This document shows, piece by piece, positions 35,631-48,740 of a stretch of 64,000 nt of DNA. Within the stretch, counting starts at the first letter, position 1; each line of letters begins with the position of its first letter. The stretch comes from Dromaius novaehollandiae (Eukaryota; Chordata; Aves; Casuariiformes; Dromaiidae): the NCBI RefSeq assembly GCF_036370855.1, contig NC_088102.1, positions 39,593,835 through 39,657,834 of the forward strand, written 5' to 3'. A program made the position numbers and the translations under genes. The notes under the pieces are model-generated. The model did no database searches and was not told where the DNA came from. It saw only the letters and a list, made by a program, of their open reading frames with translations.

Positions 35631-38600
35631 ACATGTGACAGGTAGTTTCTTGGGATCAAACTACTGTAAGGAGGCCCTTCCTTGGTATTTCTTCCAGAGG
35701 AGAGGGGAAAACAGAGCAGCGTTCACACATAATGTATTGCTCCTGGAAGGTACTGCATGAATGCTTGCTAGCTCAAACGCCTTCAGATTGGGTGAAACCA
35801 AATGGGAACTGGACGTTGCCTGTGGCCCCCCTGACACATCATAAATCAAAGTTAGATAAAGATCATTTCTGTGGGGCTAATCTGGCCACCATACCTTTTG
35901 TGCACAAGCAGACAACGGGAAGGCCCCATAATACTGCTAGAGAGGTAGATACCTATCACCTAGGAAATGCTGCAAGATTACCAAACAGCCACAGACCAGT
36001 TTGTATTCTCTGTCACTTGCTGAATAAATTGGATTAAAACCAGCAATGTATTCATGCAAGTCTGCTACGGAGGCCATTTCCTACCCCCTGAGCTATCCAT
36101 TTCTAGAGTGGGCATGTATCTGCATGAAGGTCACCCCTTCTGGGGACTGCGCTGCTAGGACAAAATTAAAACGACAATTAAAATGGGATTTTTGTTGCAG
36201 CTCAATAAAATACAATCCCAGCTAAACAAAGTAAATATTGAGCATGAATGAGTTCTTCTCTCCAGAGTGCTGTCAATCCATCAGTCACAACTGGGGAAGA
36301 CTGCTGGCTAAAAGACACTCTGGCTTTTGAGGTTAGCATATTGATATGCCCTTTAATGAAACACATGCACACCCACAAGCACCAACAGTCTGTGCTGTTT
36401 TCTAAACAGGGAGGAATCTGCTTACTTAGCCCCGAAAGCTATTTTTGAGGCGTGATACATTCAGTATACATGCTCAGTGTCCTTAACACCAGCTGGGAAA
36501 CTCTACACGTTCAGGACAGCTAATGTACGGCTAAAACACAGGACTGGGAATTGTGCATAATTTCACTCCTGGCTCTACCTCAAGATTATTGTTGACACAA
36601 CCGTCCCCAACAGGGCAGTTAACTGGCATTTTTGCTTCAAAGAAAGGGCTGCTTAGACAAGAGATGGGTTTTAGCTTGGGTCCATCTATATGTCTGCGGT
36701 GTAGTCAAGGTCTGAGGGCTCCCACGAAGAGGATGGTCTAGTGGCACAACCCGGGGCTGCACTGTGGCTGGCCACAGGCTGCTGAGGTGCCAGACATGGG
36801 GCAAACGCCACAGGGCCATGCTCTGCATCGGGGGTGGGAGAGAGAAGAAATCTGGGTTGTAAGGGCTACTGGCTCCTAGGGGCCATGTGGCAGATGTGAA
36901 ACGCATGTGCACATGTGTGTGTGAAGATGCATGCACGTGCCACTGTCCAAAACACTGGAGAAACTGGAGACTTCTAGAGAGACTCCAAAGGTGGCGCTGG
37001 GACAGAGCAAAGGTGTCACCCTGGTGAGGAGCCAGGTCTGAGAGAGGCAGCCAAAGGGAAACGGGGCATTGCCCAGGAAAAGGTTGTGTGAGATGCTCCC
37101 AGCAGGGAGGGATGAGGAGAGGGACTGACAGATTCCACTGAAATGTTCAATAGTGCAGTTTTTGCAAAGATTCCTGCATTTCTGTGTAATCTAAATCTAA
37201 CATGACAGAGACTAAATGAGAACGTCACTTCCATCTCCGCTTATTAGCCGTGATTGCTGCTGAGTGACACTCCAACACGTGTTTCTGCGGTGGGATGGCA
37301 CACATGGCCTTGCTAGCATTTGGACTGGCTGCTGGCTTTAATGGTGCGCCCAGCCTGAGCGCTGCAAGCCCAAGCCACAGGCCAACCACACGCCGTTGGG
37401 CAGGTAGGGCACTCCAACCAGCCTGGCCAAGGGGGTGGTAGGAGGGGACTCGCATGCCGGGGACCTTCCCCCTTCCTCACAGGCAGAGATATGGCCTTTT
37501 GTTTTTTAACTGAAAAGGGACTTTCTATAGCTGTGATCACATTACCAATAATACCTGCCAGAAGCAATCAGTCTGGATCACAACAGAGAGCGAAAATTAT
37601 ATTATTCTAATACAAATTATTTGGTTCCTGAGGTTCTGATCAAATTAGGCAGATACTGAATTAAAGCAATGAAATTACTGTAAAGAAGGCTGTGCTCGAC
37701 TTAATTTCAGTCCTCCTGGACCTGAAGAAGTAACAAAGGAAAACGTCTAAAGTGGTCAGTGGAGTTTTCCATAAATACCCTAAGTATTTGGGGAACCTGG
37801 GACTTCTGCCTGCCACTAGCAATTTCCTAATTAGCCCAATACACTGTGGGCTCAAGCCATCCTCTGGACAGCAGATTTAGCATACTCCTTAAAAGCAGCA
37901 GAAACTGAAGCCTGCACAGCAGAGATACTGTTCCTTTGATTTGCAGCACAGCTCAAGCATATGAACATACATGACCAGTGCCTTAATTTCATGTAGAGCA
38001 AAGACTTGCAGTAAACTCTGTGGCCTATGGAGACCCAAAGGGTTACAGAGCTCTTGTAAGGGGGCTTCTGAAGCTGGAGCTCAGCCTGCAAACAGCACTG
38101 CTGCCTCATCATTGCAGCCCAGCGCAGGACCCAGAACTTCTAAATTTGAGGGGGTTTTTTCAATGCTACTTACAGACCTGCCAGATTCAACCTCCTCTCT
38201 GTGCCCTGCATACTGGGTCTTATCTTTTGACAAATGTTTCTTTAGTGTAAATTCAACTATAATCATATCTGGAACTGGAGGAAGAAGAAAAATACAGGAG
38301 GCATAAATCATACCGCAACGTGATCAAGAGAGACCAGAATAATGGGGATTTCAGGAAATGAAGGAGGATTTAGTATTAATAAATGTAAAATCCTGCCACA
38401 TGGAAAGGAATTGAAGAGTGTTGAGCCAGTGCTGAGGGTGAGGAGGGAAATGGTGTTTATTTTCACCACGTCCTCATAATACTGCCCTCACACTGGGCAC
38501 ACTTCTGTGTGCCCTTGCCCCTCAGATGGAAAGGGCATGAAAAATATTTAAGTGTGTTGCCGGAGCACAGCAACGAGCTATGCCTAGGGGTGAGACTGCT

Positions 38601-39140
38601 ACCAGACTCCTAAATGGGAAGAGGCAGGCCTGGCCCTGCACTGCACTGTACAGTGCTGTCACGAACACCCTGCCCCACTCAGATGGCTGAGAAACTTCCA
38701 CTCTCACCTGATGCAGGTAATGTCACATCCATGCCCCAGGAGGGGCTCCTGGAGTGCCGCCACGCCAGTCCCAGCACCACCCGCCCGGGGTGACAGGTAC
38801 CACTGTCTCCTGCAAATTTTGCAGTAAACCCCTGCAGCTCCTGGGTGCTTCAGGACAACCAAAGCACCAGAGCTGCCTGAAGAGAGATAGTAAAGTGATT
38901 ACCCCAAATTAGCCCAAACTACATGTTCTGTTTTGCAATCCTGGTTAGGTCATTTCCCCAAACTGTGGCAAAATTCTGGGATTTGAGGAAGGCTTATACA
39001 TATCAATCACTTTGATGTTCTTAATACATTGTTCTTAAATAGTTCCTGCAGACATTAATACCTTGAGCTGGGATTGTCCCTCACTACTGCAACAGAACAA
39101 ATACAAACATAGAGGGCCTGACTGGAGAGGATGAAAACAG

Positions 39141-39172
39141 AGTCAAAGCAGGTAGAGGAAAAGAGAAGAGCA
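39141..39172 (-). promoter_or_regulatory. SLC8A3: UCUU-rich cluster downstream of exon C
   Basis: On the sense strand, within 10-40 nt of the exon C donor, the intron reads 'ctgctcttctcttttcctct'. UCUU and UUCUCU are PTB (PTBP1/2) binding words. The regulatory role is inferred. Confidence 0.4.
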
Positions 39173-39179
39173 GTCTTAC

Positions 39180-39197
39180 CTTGAGTGAGCAGTAGAG
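39180..39197 (-). CDS. SLC8A3: SLC8A3 exon C, 18-nt alternative microexon
   Basis: An 18-nt exon lying between acceptor 'tttccccacag' and donor 'caag|gtaag'. With a G carried in and a G carried out it adds ALLLTQ before EVADRKLT. It corresponds to the ALLLSP segment I recall in human NCX3 isoforms that carry exon C. It is a multiple of three, so including or skipping it keeps the frame. It sits almost midway in 21.8 kb of intron between exon B and the 125-nt exon. Its product lies in the long flexible loop of CBD2, where A/B/C choice tunes Ca2+ regulation. It is too short for ORF or homology scans and was found by looking for the expected junction. Confidence 0.92.
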
Positions 39198-39200
39198 CTG

Positions 39201-39248
39201 TGGGGAAAGAAAAAAGAAAGACAGGAAGAAAGAAGAAAACAAGGAAAA
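39201..39248 (-). promoter_or_regulatory. SLC8A3: Extended pyrimidine tract upstream of exon C
   Basis: The sense strand is almost pure pyrimidine for nearly 50 nt before the acceptor, with many UCUU/CUUUC words ('ttttcttctttcttcctg'). This is longer than an ordinary acceptor tract and suggests PTB-controlled microexon inclusion. Confidence 0.45.
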
Positions 39249-40519
39249 AGTTAATATCCCATTGGGAAGAGCTGTAAAAGCTGTTTTGCAGATGGCAACT
39301 TTCAATGAGCAATGAATGTGGCTTAATGCAGTGTGTGAGCTCTCTGTAGCCACATGCTAGGTGCAGGTTGGTGAGCAGGCCCAGTAGCAGCAAGATGGAA
39401 ATGAGGCTGGAGAGAACAGGTGAGCACTAGGGCTCTGGGTCCCAAAAGTATCCCCCTGTCCCCATGAGCAAAGGCAGAGGGATGGTATGTGGGAGGGGAG
39501 TAGCAGGGAGGGGAAGGGAAAAGTGTGGGGAGACAGTCACACTTGCCATCAGGGCCTGACATGACCTGACCCAAAGGCACTGGAGGTGTCCCTGCTTCAG
39601 GCAGGAATTCGTGGCTGTGGAGGGAAGGCTTGGCAAAACCAGGGCGGGTCTTGGTAAACCGATGCAGTGTTGCTACTCACTCATGTGGCCAAGAAGAGAG
39701 AGGAAGGCCAAGGATGATGGGGAGCTCATCAAGAACCTCATTGGGGGGAGGTATTTATAAAGCGGGTGCTGGCCTCAGGACCAGTGTGAAACAGAGCAGG
39801 GGATAATGCTGCCATGCACCATCCCCAGGACTCCCCAGGGATGTCCTGACTCGCCTGGGTCTACCCTGCATCCCACAGGTATCATTCACAGAGATTCAGG
39901 GTGCCAAGTTGGAGTACAGGCAAGCATAAGGCATCACCGCTTTGAGTCTTCACAGGTCTCTCTGCTCCCAGTTGCATGTCTGCCTGACAATATTGCACGG
40001 ACATGTGCTGTGCAATGTCATCACAGCAGGATGCAACTGCATGTACACAGTAAATGTAACTGCATGGTCCTGTGAGACCAGAATGTGAGTTGGGATGGAG
40101 GGAGGAGAAGGGGGAGAAGATCCTTGTAAGGAACAACCTTACTCTGACTTTCCATAAAGGCACTGCACAGCCCTCTGGCTGGCTTGGACAGTGGTTTCAT
40201 GACCCTTTTCTGCCTTGATTTCCCCGGTCCCCAAAAATGTCACAAAGAAACATCCTGCTGGATTCTTCTTAGGTGATATCCCTAGAAAGCCACAGGCTAC
40301 ATCCAAGTTTCGAACTAACCATAATAGAGTCTGCATAAGGTATCACACAGCAAAAAAAATCAAACTTTCTTGGAGAAAGGCTAAGCACCAGTTCTGTGCC
40401 TTAGCTTTGACTTTTACCTGTCCTTCAAACAGCAAACTGGTCTCTCAAGACTTGCTTGCATGCTATGATGGTATTGTAATTACTAACACTTATTATCATG
40501 CACTTACAGTCTCAGAAGC

Positions 40520-40640
40520 TCAAAACTCTGTACAAAGACTGAGTCAGTATTAACATCCCCATTTGACAGATGGTGAAACAAGCAAAGAGAGGCTAAAGGG
40601 AACATTTTGCAAACTCAGAAGTGGGCTAGATTCCAAGAGT
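40520..40640 (-). mobile_element. MIR / CORE-SINE remnant
   Basis: Reverse-orientation MIR landmarks: 'ttaacatccccatttgacag', 'atggtgaaac', 'aaagagaggctaa', then 'agaagtgggctagattcc'. Old and diverged. Confidence 0.65.
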
Positions 40641-40689
40641 GCTAATTTACCAAGACTTGACGGTTCAGGCCTCTGAAAAGCAGGCACTT

Positions 40690-40835
40690 TTACAGAGGTA
40701 CCTAATTTTATCTATGCTGGTTTGAAAGTGATTTCCTAAACAATTCATCAAAGGTCACATAGCACATCAGTGGCAGAGCCAAGAAAAGTAATCCTGAGTC
40801 CTGGTTCACAGTCTCTTCTGTGCTCTGTTAGACAA
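40690..40835 (-). mobile_element. Second MIR / CORE-SINE remnant, same orientation
   Basis: Immediately beyond the previous copy, 'ggtcacatagcacatcagtg', 'gcagagccaagaaaagtaat' and 'cctgagtcctggttcacag' match the reverse MIR order (tccaaggtcacacagc, agtggcagagcc, aacccaggtc). The 3' part of the first copy is already present to its left, so this is more likely a second insertion than one split element. Confidence 0.55.
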
Positions 40836-43800
40836 CACTCATGGCCATACCTTTTCATTCAGACTGCAAAGAGGCATCAGACCAGTCAATATCTGCCACA
40901 TGATCTGGCACTACGAAGAAAACACCAGTGGCCCTGCATATCACCCCCGAGACACTGTGGAGCCTGGCAGCAGTTCAGCAACCTTCTGTGTCTACATATA
41001 TTAACGTGCATGTATATTTGGCAAAAGGAGGGCTACAAACAGGCAACAAGCCTCTGAACTCGCTGCATCTCTATTAGCATCTAGGAATTGTCTTAATGAA
41101 TCTAACGATCACCTCAACTGAAAATACTGAAGGTACTCATGGGAACATACTTGTCCACATGTGCAGGTACTGGGTAGAGCGAAAGGAGATTGAAGGGAAG
41201 GGAAGATGAAGAGGCCGCTTGCTGAGCATCTCTAACGTTTCGGTCAATCCTTCTGAGAGTCAAGAATCTTTTGGGAATACAGTCATGAATAAATTCTGCA
41301 GCAAGTAGCACGGCCACAGAGCCAGGAGAAGCAACAGGGTATTTGCTCTGCCTATATAACCTCCTGCCCTCACACAGCTTTGCCAATAAGTTTCAGGTCT
41401 GCCACTGCTCCCTGTAGAGCTAATCTGGCTCTCCTTGTAGCTCTGTTCTATCACATCTCCATGCTTTCTTGTAACCTCTTTGCTCTCCCGTGGTCTTCTG
41501 GACCTCCAGACAACGTGGGAAAACTGAATTTACATTTTTGCAATTACAACCATTAGTACAATGTGTCGATTTGGTGTTCAAATTTAATATAATGAAATAT
41601 TGCTGGGCCCCTAAGCTACAGTGGTCATTAAAAAAAAAATCACTCACTCCTCATGTATTTCAAAACTGTTATTCTAGAGCCCTGGGATTTGAGTTTATTT
41701 TTTTCCCAATTTCCTTTTGAGCCTGCAAAAGAAGTATTTTTCTCCCTTTCACTTATGCTATGATACATGAATATTTGAAGAAGCCTATAAAGCTATGAAT
41801 GAAACATCAAGAATATGGCATGCAGAAAGCCAAGGGATTATTTTATCTTTATATTTCTGAGTGAATGTTGTGCATGCAAGCAAGAAAATGATTTCACAGA
41901 CTAAAGCTTCCTTCCTGCACACGCATCTGCCAATATGCCCTTAGTCCTGACCTGTAATGTTTCCTGACAATACATCTGGGGATGCTGTACCTGCACCAGC
42001 CCCTCGCAATAGTCCCTGTGCTGTTCACATCCTACAAGCTTCCCTCTCCTGCCCCCAGCCCAGGCTCCCTCGCCTTGTCCTCAGGGTACGTCCTCTCCTC
42101 CATTCCTGCTCCTCAAGTCCCTGCTCTTGAGTGGCCAAGTCAGCTCACTTCAGCTCTGTAGCATGGCCTCATTGCTATTGGCATCTCTGGTAGTCTCAGA
42201 GGCTTGACAAGCATATTGTTATACGAAGTTGCTAAAATTAGCTCAGTATTCAAATCCAGAATAGCAATCCTATGTATCCCTTACCTAAACCTTGCACAGC
42301 GTGAGTGCAGACAAATACATGTACCTGCAGACAAGGCAAGTGACACTAACTCTGCTTTTCACCCGATTCTCAGGAGACGTGAAGCCTTGTCTTCCATACA
42401 AAAAGGCGGCAGTGGGCATTTTAAATGCTAAAAGCAGAAAGTATGTAGGAGTGATACACAGAAAAAAACATGCAAGCTCAGTGTGACTTCCAGTGTTGCT
42501 GCGAGTACCAAAAGGATGGATGTAACACATAAAGGTCTCCTATCTAAGCCTGGCCTCTGCATATTAATTAAGCCACTGCCTTGCAAGAACTAGTCTGTTA
42601 GCATGAAACACTGAACATGTTCACATACAAAATGCCAAATGCTGCCTCACTCATTCTTGATTAACACAGAAGGAAGTAGGAGCTGGTCACTGAAGATCGG
42701 GAACTCCAGAGGCACAAAGGGGTCTGCACAGGGCAGCCAGCAATGAAGGCATCGTCGCTACAGCTGCTGGGACGCTTCCCTCATACACACGCCTGCCTGG
42801 GCATCCCAGCTCAGCGCCAGGGGAAGAGGTGACGGCTGGTCAGACCCCCGGCAGAAGAGGGGGAAGTCGCCGCAGCGTATCCCTGTGGAGTGGCAGGGCT
42901 GCACCGGGAGAAAACAGCACCTCGCACCCGGGTGCTTCCCAGACGCAGCTTGGCTTTCACCTTTATGGAAGTTGCCTTCCTTGTGCTGCTCTGTGACACT
43001 GTATTTGGAGGGATCCCAGCATAAATTCTGGATCCCAGTTTCTCCTTTATTGGGGTTTCTCTGCCCTGCAGGTCTGTTTTCTAATTAGGCAAAGTCAAAA
43101 TTGTATGTATGAACTCAGCTTCCCTGCCACTCCTGAAACCCTGCAATGTGACCTCAATTTAGCTGCTAAAGAGGCAATAACTAATAAAAATTTCATCTGC
43201 CTGTTTCCTACATGCTAAGGGATCAAATTCTGCTGCAACGCAAATGTTGGTGTAGTTTACAGGTCAGGATTTTAATTCCCTCCTGCTTTAACTCTACTGA
43301 GGGGAAAGAAGGTTAAAGCAAGAGGAACCTGGCTTGGCATGGGCAGAGATCATAAATCAGGTAATCCTGTAATTTACACCAACCTGGAATGCTAAATGTG
43401 CATCCCAGCCTCTTTCTAAAGTATGCAATACCCTTTTCTGCACTTTCCCTCACAGAGGGATCTGATCATGCTACATCCTTTATTCTGGACTCTTTCTTGA
43501 TTAGCATAACATAACATTAACATAAATCTTTTCTAATCAATATACTGAAAGACTCTAGGAAAGCACTGTATAGATAAGAGGATTCTCCTAGGTTGTTAAA
43601 TATATGGTACTTACATACATTTAGAGTGAACATACACACTCTTTACACACAGAGTGAACTGATATTAGGAAGGGGGAAGCTGTGGTTTTTGAGGAAAGCC
43701 ACATTTACCCAGCATAATCACAGAAAGCAAAAGGAAAGAACATACTGCCCAGATCCCGTGCACACCCAAAGATGCTCAGCAACCATGCAAATTGTCAGGT

Positions 43801-46800
43801 GAATGGCTAATGTTTCTAGGTTATTATTTATTGCATCTCCAATGGGTACATCCATACTGCAGAGCACAGACCTCTAACACAAATCTCCCTGCCAGTGCCA
43901 AATGTGCTGGGCAAAGCTAGCCGCTTGGCTCCTGGAAGCACCTGGCACCACACCAGAAGTGACCCACGCAGACAGCTAGCCAGAAGCAGGGCTAATGAGC
44001 CCAGTGCCCAGCCCAGGGCTTGTTCCGGTTCTGCAGCCAGTCAAGGAGCATTAGCATGGGGGTCCCGGCAGGGTGCAAATGTGCCCTCTGGGGCTCAGCT
44101 CCCTGAAGGGAGAGGGGCCGCTCATCTTCCAGATGCAAGCATCCATAGACTCTGACTCCATACCGAGCTGAGGTGAGCGAACAGTTTCCCTAAAGGACTG
44201 TGGAGAGCTGTAAAGCTGCTTTTTTCATAGGCTAAACAATCGTCTCCATCAATATTTTGAATTAGATAATGTGGTTTGATCAATCCAACCTAGGAACCCA
44301 TCTTTGTGGTTTAATCCTTTCTCTGTGAATCCCAGCCACATCGTCCCTCTGGGGCATGCAGCTTTCCTGTAAGCAGTGTTGACACACGATTAAACAGAGA
44401 TGTGTCAAGAGACTTGTCAGCACCAGGTGACTGTGCTGGGAGGGCTGAGGGCACTTCAGACAAAATCTTCCCGAGCCAAGTTGTGCCATCTATTTAATAG
44501 TGTTCCATGGGGCATCTTTGTTCCCATTTCCAGTAAAGCCATATGTTGTAGGAGACATGGTTTCTGAAGCAAAATTTTGGAAGAAGGATGTTGGTCCCTT
44601 TTACAAAGTGTAACACTCCAGAATCAGCATTCATGCATCATCCCTGAGGCTGAATCTCCTGCCGCTGTGCCACTGGCTGAATTCTCATGAGTAGGCCCCC
44701 AATTACCCTCATGAAACATAATTTTCCAAACCTGATTTTCACCATTACCTGCTATCAGACAAAATCTTCCAAAGTAGCTTCACTTGTCATTCTAGCTTTA
44801 TCAACACTAAGGCTAGCCACAATTTAAGCAGAAGACTGACTTCTTCCAGGGAAAGCAGAGTAAATTTTGCTTCCGTAATCCAGGACTGCATACAAAGTGT
44901 GAAAGCTGATGTGTGAAGACAGTAGAAACAGCCTGGATTTCTCTGAAATCCTGCAGGGCTGAGAGTAACAAAAATCTAGGTCTGAGCTGTGAGCTAAGTG
45001 ATACCAGACCTGCCACAAGAGTAACAGTCAACCCAAAAGACAGCATCTTGTACTAAAAGAAAAGTCTTGTTTCACCACCAGAACACTTTAAAAAGGTGTT
45101 GAAAAAAGGATGGCCAGAACAGTAGCTCAGTGTGCCGCGAGGTTTTGAAGCCTGGCCCTGCGCTGTAGACAGGGATTTGGTTTATGTCACTGCACATACG
45201 GAGGAAAGATGAGACAAGAAGGATCCAGAGGTTAATTCCTTAGAAAAGGCGAAGACAAAAAAATCGGGAAACCTGGGAGACAGCCAGCACGATGGTGAAA
45301 AGCAGCACTCACACTTCACTGTCTTGACAAGCAAAGAACGTGGTTTTCTTTTTGGTTTCTTTTTGCTTATTCACTTCAACTTAACTAGCTTGAAGCAAGT
45401 ACCATCTTTGCTAGCACTCTTTGTATCTAATATGCCACTACTGAGTCAATATTGTTTTTTGTCACAGAATGGGTTGGCAAGACACCCATCTCAGGTCTAT
45501 TCTAGTCTCTCTGAATTACCTGAGCACACCAACAAGAAGAGCTCGTAAAGTAAAACTATCTGATGTGATTTGTTCAGATGATCAAACTACTTTGAAAAAC
45601 TCCCTCACAGAAACCAATGGATGAAAAAGAATAAATGGACTGAAAGATGAGGTTTGGCATTGTAGAGGTTACATTTATGTAAGGGGGAAAAAGCAACAAA
45701 CAGGCAGAAGTGGTCAGCTCCTCACATAGCAAAGGATAAACAGCTGAGTGCTCCAAGGCTCAAAGCAGGTGTGGCACTGATATAAATGGGGGTAAGCAGT
45801 AAGGAAGCAACACCTGTGGATAATGCAAAATTTTTCAGTCAAAAGGCTATATCAGATATTTATACAGATAAGAGGAACAGCCGTATTTACACTGAAGGGG
45901 CTGTTATGTGTTGTGTGGGCCTTGAGCAGTCTGCAGATAGGAATTTGTTTCTGGACCACCAGAGGTACCTTCCTGAGCAGAGATGTTTTTCCTCTAGTAC
46001 TGGTGCTGGTGAGTGCGAAACAGAAAGAGCAATAGGATGAATTTCTTGCAGAGTTCTGGCCCTCACAAAGACCTTTCTATAGATACACAGTCCCATGCAT
46101 GCCTCACACAACTATGCAGCCCAATATTGGCTGCTATCACAACAAACAGATCAGGCCATTCCCCTGTATGCCACAGCTCTGGTCAGGGTCAAGCAGACAC
46201 TCCCTTGACTGGTAGTAACTGCTTTGTATAGGCACGTGCGTGGGACAACCAAGCCAATAATTCAAATCAGCCATATGGTATTGCATCCTGCCTACCCATC
46301 CTTGTCCTGGGTAGTATCCTCTTCAGTTACGTGTCTGTCAGAAACCACTAAAGCCACAGTCAGCAGCAGCATAGGTCCCCTCTGAAATAGCAGAAGGGAT
46401 TTTTAAGAATACAGGGCTCTAGACCAAGACCTGAATCCAAAATATACTGTCCAACTATTGCCCAGGATGGTTTGAAAAGCACATATCTACTCATTGAATC
46501 ACTGGCTCACCCTTGCTGTCAGCTCTGCCTTCCTCTAGGAAGAAGGCTACTTCACTACCATAGGCTACCACACTAAACCATATGCACATTTCATCAGTGC
46601 TGCCAACTTTTATCCTTAAGAAGAGCTAGCAGCTATGCTCTGCAAAGCAAAGTCCTGGAGCAAGGGCAGACCCCTGGCATGAAGTTACAATAGTGCAAGC
46701 ATGACTGAGATGGACTGGCTGTCTCTGCATGACCCTGACAGGACATTACTTCAAAACATGACTTGTCAGTCAGCTGAGGCAAGCTGAGCAAGCTCTTGCT

Positions 46801-48399
46801 CCCAAAGGGGCAGGAGGAAATGTTTTGAAGACAATATGAAGAACACCCTGAAAACATCAGATAGTCTTACAGCACCCTAGGCACAGACTCAATACGAGAG
46901 AGCTAAGTGGGGAGCAACAACAAGACGAGGACACACAGTCAAGAGACCCACATCCTTTGTGGTGCTAGGAACAAATGTACAGGCAGCTGGAATCCAGAGA
47001 GACTCCCTCATCAAAAGCAATCTGGCTGGAACCTCCCAAGAGAGCCAGGAGTTGTGCTTGCCCCAGCCTTGTGAGTTGTGTGGAGGCCCATTCATCACCA
47101 CGACAGTAAAAACAACAGAACTCACTGCTAAGGATATTAGTGGCTGGGGGTCCCCCCTGCCTCCCCCCTATTCTTTGGCTGTTGGTGCAACAGCAGTATC
47201 ACCATGAGCCTGTTTGCACAGAGGTGGCCGGTCTGACCGCAGAGCCAGTGGGGTTGTATTGGTCGTACATGTGTTACGCGCATCTTGGAATGATGCAACA
47301 CTTGTAGGAACATGCGTCTGCTCCGGTGTTGGCGCCAACATGAAAATCTGCATGTGCTTCCCTTTACACAAGTGCACATAACACTGCCTGTACAGCAGCG
47401 TGGGTGTGCACTGCCTCCATGAGTGCATGAGAGCTGATGCACGCCCTGGGCCTCCTTGTCTCTGCCAGGATCCATCTGCTCGCCTGTGCACCCCCATCAG
47501 GCAGCCCTGTAAAGCTTCTGGCTACAGTGTTTGCTGTCTATCGATCCCAAAGTGCTGTGTCTGGAAGTATCATGTAGCTCCTTGTTCTCCATCCTCGGCA
47601 CAAAATAAGCTCCCGGGCAATGCTGGAGTGAGCACACACTACAGAGCAGGAATCTTTTCAGAGGCCCTACAGTTCATGTAGTGACTGTGCCACCTTTTGC
47701 CAGGAACAGTTACAAATACATTTTAAACTCCATCTTAGGTTTATACAAGCATAGTGCTCTTGCTCCGACTTTTCTCTAATGAGGCTAACAAGTGCTCTGC
47801 ATCTTCCCCCTCCTTATGATTTATCATCATGTTTCACTTCCTACTGGTAAGCAGAGTCTGATGAAGAGTTTCCTCTTACTTCTGGTGGAGGAAGGAGGTT
47901 GATCTCCAGACTTTTTCCTGAAGACCATTTAGTCTGACTTGGATCTCCTCTGTCTGTTACACTGAGTCCAATTTATGTTAGTGTAAATGAGACAAGCCCA
48001 ATACCCACTGCAAACTGGTGTTATAATCCAGATAAAGAGGACAGGGCAATTGTACAGACTGAACCATCTTAACTGGCTATCTAGATTTGTTCAAATGAGT
48101 ATTTTTGTTTAGCCAGATGCAACTGGCATATATAGGAACATGGAATGCAGAAAGTAACAAAAACTAACCCAATCCTGGCTCTGTATCCTGAAGCACGCAT
48201 ATTTAAAAAAGGATTCAGGGCTCACAGAGACCACACAACCAAGCAGAAACTTCAGTAACCTGTGATGCTACAGACTGCTGAGAGTATAAGCAGGAGAGTG
48301 AGTCACAAGCAGGTGATTTTTCTTCTGTATTTGGCACTGGTGAGATGGAGGTGGGAGCCTTGTGGACAAAAAAGTGCAGAGAAGACACCCCGGGGTTAT

Positions 48400-48740
48400 T
48401 CAGGAGCTGAAGAAAATATTTCGCAGTCACAGACTGAAGGGGCTTAATCTCCTTAATCTCCCCAAAAGAAAATTGAGTGTAACATGTATACAGTATGTAG
48501 GTACCTACACAGGAGAAAGTGTGAGACACCATGCAGTTCTTTACCCTAACAGAGGAAAGTATGAGAAGAACAAGTGGCTATAAGCTGAAGCCAGACAACT
48601 TCCTTCTAGAAGTCATGCCCATGACTTTACTCTGCAGGGCAATTAACTGCTGGAAAGTACCCTCGTGGGATATGGCAGGCTGGTCACTTCTTCCGATCAA
48701 GAGTCAATGCCTTACTAGAAGTCAGACTTTGGTGCCTGTG
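48400..48740 (+). mobile_element. CR1/L3-type LINE 3' fragment
   Basis: On the + strand 'gagctgaagaaaatatttc', 'agactgaaggggcttaatct', 'gaggaaagtatgagaagaa', 'ctgctggaaagtaccctc' and 'gatcaagagtcaatgcctta' follow the order of the 3' end of sauropsid CR1-like LINEs as I recall it (...ggaggacaagaag...tggaacaggctaccc...aatcaagactggatgcc...). It is diverged, with no terminal repeat recognised. Confidence 0.5.

Larger units (their letters stand above)
28168..39179 (-). other. SLC8A3: SLC8A3 intron (about 11 kb)
   Basis: Contains a CA/TA microsatellite (28676-28795), a pair of inverted diverged repeats (30079-30168 and 32120-32211), a G-run (34764-34779) and a MIR-like SINE remnant (35462-35630). 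A segment near 38360-38410 looks faintly CR1-like but is too short to call. No further exon recognised. Confidence 0.85.

Noticed and set aside
38350..38420. CR1 snippet ('taaatgtaaaatcctgc')
   Set aside because: Too short and diverged to support.
43205..43395. Possible old DNA-transposon or amniote repeat ('gatcaaattctgct', 'tttacacca')
   Set aside because: Suggestive words only; no terminal repeats or continuous alignment could be shown by eye.
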